Shown here piece after piece: positions 20,553-31,562 of a DNA stretch of 64,000 bases; the stretch's first letter is position 1, and the number at the start of each line of letters is the position of its first letter. Position numbers and translations under genes: made by a program. The stretch is from Glaciozyma antarctica PI12 (taxonomy: Eukaryota; Basidiomycota; Microbotryomycetes; Kriegeriales; Camptobasidiaceae): the NCBI GenBank assembly GCA_002917775.1, contig KZ627150.1:346284-410283 (forward strand), given 5' to 3'. The notes below the pieces were generated by a model. That model had not been told where the DNA came from, made no database searches, and saw nothing but the letters and a program-made list of their open reading frames with translations.

Positions 20553-22842
20553 ATGCCGGAGAACTCGTCACCTCAACGACCCCTCGAGGAGTCTCCTCCG
20601 CCTCCAAGGATCAGGGTCGTCTCTTCCCCGCGCCCCCTCCCCCGCGAAATCGCTCTCCCCCCTTCCCGCGTCCTCTCCTCTACCCTTACTCCTCTCCCGC
20701 CACGCCACACCTTCCCGCCCCTCCCGCAGCCAAAGATCTACCTGGCCTCCTATCCCACCGTCCCACCTCGCGCGACGAGGAGGGACCTCCGACCAGTCGT
20801 CGAGAAGAAGCACAAATCTAAGCTGAGCAACCTCAAATGGCTGAAGAACAACGTCCAAAGCCTGGCGAAGGCCGGGACCAACCTGACGAAGAAGGCGGCG
20901 ACCATCGTGCAGAAGAAGGCGTTGTCTCTGGTGAAGAAGGCGGCGGTCAAGAACGCCGCCGGGACCGCGGAGGAGTCGAGCAAGGAGCTGGATTTCAAGG
21001 GGATGCGGTACGCGGCACCGGAGGAGTCCGACTGGGAGGAGGAGGGAGAGCGAGGGAACCAAGTGGTGATTGGGAGCGGGACCTTCGTGGGAGGCTCGAC
21101 AGTGGAGGATTTTTCCCCCTTTCGAAGCTCGATGATGCAGCCACGAACCGCAGGCAAAACGAGAAAGTTTTTGAGCGGATCGCGCAAGAGTGCGTCGTTC
21201 CCTTCCCTTTACTCGCGTTCGCTGCTGACCTCGCTCTACAGGTCGCATCCCCCGCCCCTCCGACGCTGCCGCAGGCCCCTCCACCAGTCCTCTCACGCCT
21301 CAGCCCCCTCAAACGTCCCAACCTCGTCGTTCGTCCGGAGCCGCTCAACTCGGGACCTCCGGAGCCTCGCTGCGACGCTCCTCGGCGGTCTCCCCCCGGC
21401 ATCGCTCGTCTGGACGACATCTCCCCTCCAAGTCGTCCGGGATCCCCCTCCCGCGAAAGGTCTTCCGCGCCGCATCTCCAAGGAAGCCAGTTTTCAGGCT
21501 CTCGCCCAGGAGCGAGCAAGCCTTGAAGTACAGCGCCACGAGTATCCACCGTGGTCGGCCAAACGCCTTCCCTCCCTCGAACCGCGCTCCGTCTCTCTCC
21601 CCTCGCCACTCGCCACTCGCTTCGACGTCGCACCTCTCCCCAGCAACCTCGGTCGCTCCCACCTTCGAATCAAGCAGCCCAGCTCAGGATCCGAACGACC
21701 TCACCTCCTCCTCCTCGCCACTCACTCCCCTCCCTCGGCCTTCGCAACCCCACGTGACCTCCTTCCCCTCGCGCATCCCCCTCCCGACTCTCGAACCCAT
21801 GACTCCCCTCGCAGCTCTCGACTCGCCCATTCCCTACGCATCGCCCTTCACTCCCTCCCCTACCCCGACCTCGCGCACTCGCCCTCCTCGCACTCTTCAA
21901 TCCCTTCCTCGAAGGCTGCGAGAGCTTTCCCCTACCCCTTCGGTCGATTCGGAGAGGACCGTCATGGCTTCGAGGAGCTGTGAATCGATCGTGGAGTACG
22001 CAGTGGACGAGCGCTCGTTGGATGGCCAGCACGGAGACGATCGTCGCTCGTCGCGCGGGGAGGGTTTCGGCGAGGAGGAGGAGATCGACGAGAACCCCTT
22101 CCTCGGCGACGGGCGATTCCAGGACAGTCCTTGGGAGCACTTCGGTCGCACTTTCATGTTGGAAAGTGACGAAGTGGGACAACAGATGGGAGCGGGCGAC
22201 GAAGCGGCGTGGTTCGACGAGCAGGAGGACGAGACGGTTTTCCAGGCGGTTCGCGTCGTCGTTCAGCCCGGGAGGACGACGCCCTCGCTTCTCAGCTTTA
22301 GCGACGCACGCCTTTCGCCCGTTCGCGAGGACGAGGACAGGAGCGAGCAGTACGAGGACGCGGAGGAGCCCGAGGAGGTGTACTTCTGCGCGCCGCTCAA
22401 CATTCGCTCCGACCCTCATACGATGGAGCGAGCTGAGACGGTCACGCACGACGACCACCAGCCGAGCGAGGAATCCTTTCCATGGCCGCCCCTCAACATT
22501 TCCCGCAGGACGACAAACCAGCCGCAGGGCCCTCCTCGCGCGAGCGACACCTACATTCCTCACCCCACCCTCGCTCCCGCCAACTTTGCCCTCCCCCTCT
22601 CGACCATTCCCTCCCTCCCTCCTACGATCACCACACGCGCTTGTCGTCCCCTCCCTCCTCTCCCTACCACCTCTCGCGCGACCAAGTCGTCTCGCCCTCC
22701 TCTTTCCGCGATTGACCTTCCCTCGCACTCTTCCTCGTCGTCACTCGCTGGATGGATCGAGATCTCGATGAAGAGCGTTAGAGAGGGAGAAGTGGTGCAG
22801 GCGGAGGGGGAGGAGAACGTCCCGCTTGCGAGCGGACGCTGA
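20553..22842 (+). CDS. unknown 745-aa largely disordered protein
   Basis: Two exons, 20553-21189 and 21242-22842, with a 52-nt GT-CAG intron, give 745 residues. The protein is Pro/Ser/Arg-rich almost throughout. One ordered-looking element at about residues 112-137 has three spaced KKA blocks (TKKAATIVQKKALSLVKKAA), predicted to be a basic amphipathic helix. A short conserved-looking acidic segment, IDENPFLGDGRFQDSPWEHFGRTF when read in parts (IDENPFL, DSPWEHFGRTF), lies near residue 505. The C-terminus includes SLAGWIEISMKSVREGE. No catalytic domain is recognised. The KKA helix suggests membrane or nucleic-acid binding, but that is inference. Confidence 0.75.
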
Positions 22843-23024
22843 GGTGGTTTCCGAAGGTTGATTTGCTGTTTCGCTCGTTTTAGTCATTTTGCATTTACCC
22901 TCTACCAGTCGCAGCTACGCAACCCATATCTAGATTTATCATAACGAGGTCGCCATTCCGAGAGAAGTGGAGAAGTGAGAGCGAGCAGAGGAGCGCCAGA
23001 GTTCGGCGTCGAAAGCTCGTCGAG

Positions 23025-26000
23025 TTACTGCAAGTCCAGCTCGTCTACATCACCCACATCGTACCCCTTCTCCTTCTCCACCAACCTCACAATCTTCGGC
23101 TGCTCCTCCTTCTCCTCCAATCCCGCAACCGTCCCCGTCCGCTGCACCGTCGGTCCCAGCTTAAGCTGCGAGTCTCCCAATCGCTCGCTGACGGCAAGAT
23201 TCTGGCTCACGGCGAGCGCTTTGAGGAGAGAAACTTCGTGGCGAGTGTGGAGGGAGCGACAGAGGGAACGACTGAGGAAGGGGGAGAGGAGGGCGAGGGG
23301 CCATTGCGATGGGAGGAGCGGGAGGACCTAGAAAGCCGAGTCAGTCGCAGTTGCGAGGAGAAGAACGAGGACCGCACGTCGAGAGTATTGAGATGAATAG
23401 CTTGCGTCTCGAGGATCGCCGTGACTTGCTCCTTCCGCCCCTTGAGTCCCTCGCTGCCGTCTTCTGCATCCCCTGCTCGGCCAACGAGGCACATCTCGAC
23501 TAGCAGCCTCGCGAGCCCCGCCTTCCGCTCCTCGTCGCCCTCCTTCTTCGCTGAAGAGGGCTTCTTCGTTCGAGGAAGGGGGAGGGAGAGTCGTGCGGCG
23601 GCTGAGGAGATGTCGGAGGCGATGAGAGGGTCGCCTGATTGGTGGCAGTAGGTTTCGGAGGACGTGAGGTCTTGAAGCGAGTGAAGGAGGAGGGAGAGTG
23701 CCTGGCGATCGAGTCGAAGCTGAGAGGAAAGTATTAGGACAGACTAGCACAGGGATGAGAATTGGGACTCACCTTGCCGTACACCAAAGCTCGCTCAAGC
23801 GTCAACCCTCGCAAGCCCTTGACCTCCATCTCCTCGAGATCTCGCTTCGTTCCAGTAGTGTCGTAGTTCGACGACGTTGCGAGGAAGAGTATCGTCTTGA
23901 GGCGAACGCGGTCGAACGTCGCATGGGGAGAGTCGGCGGCGAAACGCGATGCGAGGAAGAAGAGGAAGGACGGTGGCGACGAAAGTGCTGAGCCTACCAG
24001 CTCTTGGTAAGCAAGTTCTGCGCACGACTGGTCAGCAAACGCGACGAAGAGCAGAGGGAGCGGTGCGAACCTTGGTCAAGGAGGTGCGCCTTCGTTGATG
24101 GATCAGCGAGCAGCTCGCCGAGTCGGTCAATGTACCGCTTGACGAGATCGGCATGCAGTCGAGAATCCTGCCAGGCAAAATCAGCAGCTGATAGCCGAGG
24201 AAAAGGTACGGTCACTCACCGTATCTCGCATCTGCAGCACCGTGCTCTCGAGGAAGAGGTCCGCAGCATCGACGTCGACCGCGCGGATCTTGCTGAAGAG
24301 GTCTCGGGTGTCGAAAGTGAGCGTTTGGCGGGGGTCAGTGAAGAGCTACGCGGAAAAGAGTCAGCGCCGGCCTTGTTACAGCGAGGCGGAGAGGAAGACG
24401 TACTTTCAGCCCAAGTGCGATATCTCGCTGTAGAAGCCAGATGCCGTACTTCTCGACCATTCGAGCATCCTTCAGCGGCCAAAGCAAGTCAAAGATACCC
24501 TGCGCTCCCGCCGTGTACCTCTCATCGACGTACGTCCCCTCCACGATCCTGCGAGCCTCAATCAGTCCTTCTCCCCAAGAACCGGCGAACCAGAACTCAC
24601 TTCGTCCAGATCTCCAACGCCTTGCTGACCTCCCCTCGCTTGAGCTGAATCTCCGCGAGGACCTGGTACAGCCCCGATTCGAGTAGCGTCGGTTCGACTT
24701 GCTGCACGACACAATCGTTCGGGCCTTCGAGCACCTTGAGCAGATCCGTCGTTCGTCCCTCCTCCGCCAGCAACCGCACGAGCGTCGTATCTACCACCTA
24801 CTCAACGCATCAGCTCTCGCCAACTCCCGAGCAGCGAAGGAGCGCACCATATCAACCTTCCGAGAATCACCTGCGCCACCTTGCTCGTCACCTCCGCCCC
24901 GCCGTCTCTCGCGCCACTTGATGAGGTACCCTCGCGCGCGATCTCTCGCCGTCGTCGCCAGCATCGCGCGGAGCTCCATCGTCGGTGAAGCAGATTCGAC
25001 GCTGGGCTTGATGTGAGGCGAGTAGTTACGATTCAGGTTGGCCATGACTGCACAATCGAATTAGCTTTTCGTCATAGCGAGGAGGAAGGAAGGCACGCAC
25101 TATATTCGTCGGCAGTCTTCCCCTCGCGCACGTCCGCCTGGGCTCCTCGACAAACCGCAACCTCCTCGTCGGGACCAAAAAGGGGGTCGCGCAAGTCCGG
25201 GAACAGCCTCACGACCAGCCGAGGATCGCAGCCTGATCGCAGGAAGAGGTCGAAGGCGTCCTGAAAGAGCGTGTTGACGAGGAGGAGGTACGCAGCTCGG
25301 AGGTAGACGTAAGCGACTTCGAGATTCTGCTCTCGCTGCATCAGTTCTACTCGTTTGCGCGAAGACGAGGCGACTCACTGGCTTCCCGTCCTCAGAACTC
25401 TCGACCTGCCCTGCCAGCGCCACCGCATCCTCCACCCTCCCCTTCTCCATCAGCGCATCCGCCTGCGCCACGAGCGTCAAAGGCGCGAGCGCGTACAGCC
25501 CGTTCTTTCCAACCAGCAACGTCCTCGCTCTCGTCCCCTTCCCCTTCCCCTCCCTCTCCACCGACGAGCTCGACGTCTCCCTCCTCTTCGTCGGCGTCCT
25601 CGGCGGCTCCGACGAGAGTGCGGCGGGCCTCGAGAGGGCGATGTAGATTGGTTCGAGCTTGTGCGCGCCTGTTGCGTGACCGACTTCGAGGCCTGCCCAG
25701 CTTCGGACGAGCGAGCGGGGTTCGAGGGAGAGAGGCGAAGGGGAGGAAGAGATGGGGAGGTGGATGACTTGAACGATCTCTTGCGTGTGGATTGAGTGCA
25801 CTTCGAGGGTGTTGTTGTGCAGGAGGGCCAGGACGTAGGGCGGGTCGACGGCTGCGCAGTTGCGGATTAGCGGAGGGACGGAGGGAGGGCGAGCGAGAGA
25901 CGTACTAAGGCTGCGCAGGTTGGAGCCCCATTCGAGCGTCCCACGACAGGGTTCGCCTTGTTCGGTGACGAAAACGCCGAGCGTCGTGCCTGCCGTGTGG

Positions 26001-27214
26001 CTCGCGATGAGGAACTCGTTCGTCCCTACGCAGGCGACTGCAGGGCGTTGACGAGGATCGATGCCGCCTGGAGGAAAAGGAGTGAATGAGGTTGAAGAAG
26101 AGGAGAGAGGGCGGGAATCGAGGTTTGGGCTCTGCGGAGAGTTAGCAATGATGCGAGGAGAGTAGGGGAGGAGGGAACGGACTTGAGAGATGGGGAGGAG
26201 GGGAGTCGCGATGGCGGCATTCAGGTCGACAATGGAGTAGTTCTCGGCATCGGCGATACAGACGTGGCCTCGACGAAAGACGGAGATGAGGGCGCCACCG
26301 CGGAGAGGAAGGTCCTGAGGCAAGGTCAGCAACTATGAACACGAGGAGAAGGAACCACTGACCTTGGTAGATGTCACGCCATCTTTCGTCACTTGTAGAA
26401 GATGAACCGTACGCCTTTTGATTGCGCACACGTGCATCACGTCGGGAGTCCCTCCTCCAGCGAGCTCATCCTCGTCTAGCGAGAACGTCGTAACTCCCTT
26501 CATCGCCGGAAACGAGTGCACCGATAGAGGAACCAGTAATGGGAGAGAATGGAACGTCAAGAGGCCCTCTGGATGTGCGCGCGTCAGCAGGGAACGCCGC
26601 GACGAGAACTGGAGGACGCAAACGCACCAGACAGGATGACAGCCTTGCCCAACCGCTCCAGCAGTGCTATCCGGTCTGCAGCCTTCCTTCCCTGCGTAAC
26701 CATGACCTCCTCCACCAGGTCGAGCGCTGCAATCTGCCCAGGACCCAGCCGTTAGCTCCGCGTCAGCACGCCCGCGTCCACGCAACGCACCTCTCTAGGT
26801 AGCCCAGGGCTCGTCGGCGTCCTCCTCCCGCTCATAGGTGACCCCACGTCTGGACTCCTGCTCCCATCCCGTGCCATCCCTCGTCGTCCCTCCACTACAG
26901 CAGGCGACACGACCTCGTAGATCCTCACGCGCCCATCGCTCCCTCCAACCCAGACCTTCTCCCCGCTCGCTTCCACGCTCCGCACGCTCGTCACGCTTGC
27001 CTCCTCGTAGCGGTACTGCCGTTCCACCACCAGCCACATTCGATACGAGCTGGCCAAGGCGGCCGAGAGAACCGGAGCTGGGAGGGGAGCCGAAGGTGCC
27101 TTTGGTAGGAGAGGATGGGAGGGACGGAGGGGAGAGGGGGAAGACGGGAGAGATTAAGGAGTGCAGGGAGAAGGGCGGGAGCTCGAGCGGGTGGAGAGGC
27201 GTGCTGGTTGACAT
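23025..27214 (-). CDS. vps39: Vps39/Vam6, HOPS tethering subunit
   Basis: Vps39 links the HOPS complex to Rab7/Ypt7 at the vacuole. It begins MSTSTPLHPLELPPFSLHSL, followed by a CNH-type propeller (VWVGGSDGRVRIYEV, GVTTFSLDEDELAGG, ISVFRRGHVCIAD, VACVGTNEFLIAS). The middle domain has YVYLRAAYLLLVNTLFQDAF and DPRLVVRLFPDLRDP (Vps39_1). The helical repeats include VDTTLVRLLAEEGRTTDLL. The C-terminal Vps39_2 region is VLPLLPSQWPLALLSPFLSR, and the protein ends DVGDVDELDLQ. About eleven short introns. Between the N-terminal 20 or so residues and the propeller the frame changes by one base near 27090-27160. A 46-nt GT-AG segment there would restore it, but its donor (GTCTTC) is unlike the others here, so either an odd intron or a small frame error is present. 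Confidence 0.88.
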
Positions 27215-27523
27215 CGTCAGCTCCTTGGGGTCGTGCCGGCTCCGTTCGAGAAAGGGACGGCCGTTATCGGTCTTGCTCCTTTTAAGGCGGTCGCGTGCAG
27301 ACGGTAGAGTATCTGAGGGTGGGCAAACGCCCGCGTTGGGACTCTGTGCTGGCGGCGAGAGGGGGACGAGTTTGAGATCGGAGAGGGGTGCGGTGCTCTA
27401 CTTAACGTCTTCCACCCACGACACAGCTCTGCTTGTAGTTACGCAGGCAGCACTCTGATTACACCAGGAAGCGTTATGCCTTCACCGTTTTTTTTTTACG
27501 AGCTCCACCTCACCGACCCTTCC
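27215..27523. other. intergenic, promoter side of vps39
   Basis: 309 bases between the vps39 ATG and the 3' limit of the next minus-strand relic. It includes a run of ten T at about 27487-27497. No gene seen. Confidence 0.4.
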
Positions 27524-28527
27524 TCAGTCCTCCGTGCGCACCGACATCCATCCGAACCCCGTCTGCGCCCTCGTTCCCCTCAAAGTCGATCCAGCTCCCG
27601 AGCTCCCCTCCGCTTCGCCGAACTTGGGCTTCGGAAGGTGAAGCGCGAAGAGGTCGTAGTCCCTCAGCGGCTTTCGCAGCCTACGCTCCTTCTCCTTCGC
27701 CTCATTCTTCGCCTCTCCGAAGCTCTCGTCCGCGTCCACGTCCACTGCGCGTGCATCCTTCTCGTTCCTGAGATTGCGCAATTTGGTTGCGAGGAGGGTG
27801 TGGGTCGCTTCGGCGGCGGAGACGGAAGGGCTGATGTTCAATGGGAGGGTTATAGGCCGGAAGAGCTGGTTTCAAGGCGTGTAGGAGGAAGGGGAGACGA
27901 CGTGAGGGGTGGGAAGGACGAGGCCGTACGAGGAGAGGAGAGGAACGAGGAGTTGGAGCTGCGAGGGGACGAAGGTGATCAGCGATCCTCCTCCCTCATC
28001 GACATCGACACGTTACCAGAGCCCCTTCGCAATGCGGAAGATTTGCCACTCACCGTATCGCCGTCGTAGCTGCTTTCCCCGACCATCTCTTGCCTAAGCC
28101 CTTCGCACGCCTCGCATCCATCCTCGGAATGCTCGTTCAGCTCCTTGAACAACCAGCTCTTCCTCTTCACCCATTCTTTCTCCCCCATCATATGAATACC
28201 ATCGTCTTCCCACCCGTGAGCGATGTGCTCGCAAGAGACCATCTCCCGAAACGCTCGCTGCTCGTCCTTGACGAGGAGGTCCCGCAGTTCGTCGCGAATG
28301 AGGGAGTGGACTTCGGCCGGGAGGCGGGAGATGCTGGGAGCGCTATTCGAGGGATTGTTGGACCGAAGTGTGCCGTGCGCGCTCCTCAGGCGAACGATGT
28401 CGAGGGCGAGGAAGTTCTGCTGGAGAGCGCTGAACGCTCGAGCGGCCTGGTCGAGGCTGTGGGCGCGGATGTGGCAGCCGTAGACGATCTTGCGCTGCAG
28501 TGGAATGTGTGGCTAGTCGGACGGCAT
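27524..28527 (-). pseudogene. decayed gene for an unknown protein
   Basis: On the minus strand a well-formed protein frame reads IPLQRKIVYGCHIRAHSLDQ, FSALQQNFLALDIVRLRS, LPAEVHSLIRDELRDLLVKD, HIAHGWEDDGIHMMGEKEW and EDGCEACEGLRQEM. After an intron near 27963-28052 it continues LQLLVPLLSSYGLVLPTPHV, LFRPITLPLNISPSVSAAEA and LATKLRNLRNEKDARAV. An ATG at 28525-28527 starts the frame, but a TAG follows four codons later (28513-28515), and a TGA (27872-27874) interrupts exon 2. The LPAEVHSLIRDEL segment resembles the start of an F-box-like helix, but I do not recognise the family. Two stops in a frame that otherwise looks strongly coding make it a pseudogene or an erroneous sequence. Confidence 0.55.
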
Positions 28528-29097
28528 CGCTTGAGTTGAAAGCTGGGCGGTGGGGGAGAGGGAAAGGAGGAAAAGGGCGCGGGCATCAAGTCCAGCGGTT
28601 TCCGCGGAGTTCGCTTGAAGCTGCCCAAAGTGGGTTCCTCCTAGTTCCTCTCTTCCTCCGTCTTCGACCTGCTCTTCTCGAAACACTGCTCCTTCGCCTT
28701 CGCACTCGTCCCACGAGCTGTGGTGCTAGCGAGCCCTGCCTTCGGTCGCCCTCGAAGCTCGAAGCGCTGGGAGGACCTCTGAGCTCTCGAAGATGACAAG
28801 GGAAGCCCTACACAAGTCTCGCAGAGTTGCTTAGCTCTTCTCCAAGGGTGATCGAACATTCCTGCATGGGGAGACTTTGTTCACTGTTCGCCTCGCTTCA
28901 AGCTCGCCCGCGGCCGATTCACCGATCTGCTCTCCTCCCTCAAGGTGTAGTCGATGCAAGCCAAGGAATTGCTTTCCCGATTCCCCAGCGTGCTTCAGCT
29001 TTCAGCTGAGTCCCTTCATCTCTCGAGCGAGCCGGAATCTGGGCGGCGACTGAGCTGCCCGTGATTCGATCTCGCCAGGCCTTCTCTTCAACCCACC
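28528..29097. other. intergenic, no gene seen
   Basis: 570 bases between the minus-strand relic and the hydroxylase ATG. Several short frames are open but none shows a domain. It presumably holds the promoter and leader of the 29098 gene; a C/T-rich stretch lies just before the ATG. Confidence 0.45.
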
Positions 29098-30570
29098 ATG
29101 TCTTCCAGCATCTCCACCATGTCCTCCCGCTCCCAATCACCAGCAACCTCCATCGATGAGCCCTTCACCGAAGTCAAACAGACGCGACAGGCGAAAGATT
29201 GGCGCCCAAAGTCGACGTTCTATCGCAAGCCGCGCAAGGACATGACTTGGATGGAGAAGCTCGTGATGCGGGGCAAGATGAGCGAGGAGTATCATACGTG
29301 GAAGCCGGATGCGGACAGGGGACCGATACCGTCGCATTCGACGCTGGGAGAGCATCTTTGGATTCTTCCGAGGGCGTTGGCGGCGCAGGTGCTTCAGCAG
29401 CTTTCCTACTGGGTCTTTCCTAGTGCGTAGTCGCTACTCGTTCTTTGAAAGAGTGCTGATGGATTTCACAGACTACAAGTGGCCGATCTGGTTGGCCTTC
29501 CCCATCTACCTCCTTTGTCTCGCCGAGTTCGCTCTCGCTGCTGTGAGATCCTTTCGCCCCGCGTCAAGACTGAACTAATCGATACCTTCCAGCTCAAACG
29601 ATTCGACCGGTACGCGCTGATTTATGGAACGCTCGACGAGAAGGAATGTGGTCGCGATCGCATTCCAGACGGGGCAGTTCAGCAGCTCGCTGTGCGTCTC
29701 CTCCCTTCAAATCGTGTCGCCCATTCTTCACTGACTGTCTTCTAACTCTCACAGATTGGGTTTCTTTCGTTCATGATCGCTCGCAACAGCGGCGAGTTTG
29801 TTCTCAAGTGGGATCAAAACGAGTCGCCTATCTCGGCCTTCAGCTGGACGACTCCCATCCGCATGTTCCTCTGGCTCATTACGCTTGATTACTTCTTTTA
29901 CGTCTACCGCAAGTCGTTCTCAAAGATCTATCACGCCAATACAAGCTGACCTTTCGCTGTAGACCGAAGCTGCCACGAGATCGACTTCCTCTGGCACATC
30001 CACCAGAAGCACCACTCTACCAAGGTTTGTCTTTCCTTTCCCTCCAAATCACATTCACTTGCTAAATTAAGCGCGTACAGCACCCCTCTCCCGTCCTTTC
30101 CATCCTCGCCGACGGCTACCAAGAAATCCTCGAAATCGCTCTCATCCCCTTGTGTGCGACCCTGCTCGTTCCTATGAACTTTCACGAGCTCCAACTCATG
30201 GTCTGCTACTGCGCCTACGTCGAGATCTTCGTAAGTACCCACCCAACGAGCTGCAGTGTGAGCTCGTTCATTCACTTCGCTGACTTACCCTCGTTCCTGC
30301 AGGGCCACACGGGCATCAGAGCAGACTGGGCTCTTCCCATTACGGGTCCTATCCTTCGCTGGGTTGGCATGGAGCTCATCATTGAAGACCACGATCTTGT
30401 ACGCGGAGCTTCGTACTCGATTGTTCGCTCGCTGATGCGTCACTCGACAGCACCATCGCTATGGCAAGTCAGGTCGGAACTACGGCAAGCAGAGTAGGGT
30501 TTGGGACGTTATTTTCGGTACCACTACTTCTCGCGAGGAGATGAAGGGGATGAAGGGGCATTATGAGTAG
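29098..30570 (+). CDS. fatty acid hydroxylase superfamily enzyme (sterol-desaturase-like)
   Basis: These are membrane di-iron enzymes that hydroxylate or desaturate lipids or sterols in the ER. After a hydrophilic N-terminus (MSSSISTMSSRSQSPATS) there are hydrophobic helices (WPIWLAFPIYLLCLAEFALAA, in parts, and RMFLWLITLDYFFYVY). The histidine boxes are HRSCH, HQKHH (in LWHIHQKHHSTKHPSP), HTG in FGHTGIRADWALP, and DHDLHHRYG near the end. All are intact. The protein ends KGMKGHYE. Exons are joined by six or so short introns. One (29909-29964) has a GC donor (GCAAGT) with a normal GCTGAC branch and TAG acceptor; splicing it restores the HRSCH box. The substrate cannot be named from the sequence. 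An upstream, in-frame second ATG (29119) is an alternative start. Confidence 0.82.
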
Positions 30571-30830
30571 CGAGGGAGGAATGGGGTTCATTTTTCTGAA
30601 GCTCGTCGCCTCTCCGAACCGTTCCAGCCTATTTTACTCTGTATCGTTGGTATCCCGCTATGCTTTACCAGATAGCCGCTGCCTTGCCCTCGAAGGAGAA
30701 GGAAAAGAGAAAGAAGACCTCCTGTCTTCCGCTTCTCCGTCGCCGAACCCGGAGCGCCCAGTTGAGCCGGACCAGGTCTGTCTCTCAAGTCGTCGCACTC
30801 CCCAGCACCTCCTCAAGACTCTTCAAGGCA

Positions 30831-31428
30831 ATGGCTTTGTACCTTCATTCCTCCCTCTGAAGCGCACTCCAAGACTGACCCCGCCGACCCTCCTCAAAAG
30901 CGTCCTCATCGTCCACCTCCAAGTCAAGCCCGAGGGCGTCGACCCCGTCAAGGCCAAGCTCGTTCGTCCCTCCCTACTCTCCTCGAGCGCGTCTAACCCT
31001 GCTTCCGCAGAGCGAGTTCGCCGCAGCGTACAGGAAGGACGAGGGAACTCTGGGCTGGTGAGCATTGGCGCTCTCTCTCTCTCAGTCTCTCTGGCTGACG
31101 CGGGAGTAGGTACGTTCACCAGGACGCGAAGGATCCTACCAAGTTTGCGATCGTGGAGCGCTACGTCTCTCCCAAGTGTGCGTTGTCCTCCTCACCTGTT
31201 CTCACTCCCAGCTGACTCCTTGCGCGCAGCTCTCAAGGCCCACACCGGTTCGTTCCTCCTCCCCCTCCTACCCCCTAGAAACCTTGACTGACTCAAAGTT
31301 CGATCGCAGCAAACCCTGTTTACGCGGCGTTTGGACCTTTCGTTCAGCCGTACCTCGTTGCGGCGCCTCAGATTCTGCGCTACAACGAGCTCCCCGTTGG
31401 CGTACCCAACTTTGAGTCGAAGCTCTGA
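30831..31428 (+). CDS. ABM-fold putative monooxygenase, 106 aa
   Basis: The small antibiotic-biosynthesis-monooxygenase (ABM, YgiN/quinol monooxygenase-like) fold is a dimeric alpha+beta barrel. The reconstructed protein is 106 residues: MAFVLIVHLQVKPEGVDPVK, SEFAAAYRKDEGTLGWYVHQ, DPTKFAIVERYVSPKSLKAH, then PVYAAFGPFVQPYLV and a C-terminus ending NFESKL. The pattern of an early beta strand, W-x-VHQD, the F-x-I-x-E-x-Y core and the conserved AH is typical. The first coding exon is only 8 nt (30831-30838, ATGGCTTT), followed by a 62-nt intron with a CTGACC branch. The frame is open further upstream without this intron, but then the start and the V-L-I-V-H-L strand are not joined to an ATG. Four further introns follow. 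Activity is not proven by the sequence. Confidence 0.78.
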
Positions 31429-31562
31429 GCGCAATACCATCCCCCTTTACCCGCAAGCCTCTCCTGCGCTTTCCCCCTGCTCGTTCTCCTCGTTCGTCTC
31501 CAAAGCCCGCTCACCCTGCCCTCAACCCTCTGTCCAAGATCCAACAAACCCCTCAATTTCCT

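Noticed and set aside
21670-22728. 352-codon minus-strand frame
   Set aside because: Antisense shadow of the second exon of the disordered 745-aa protein; Arg-rich and without domain.
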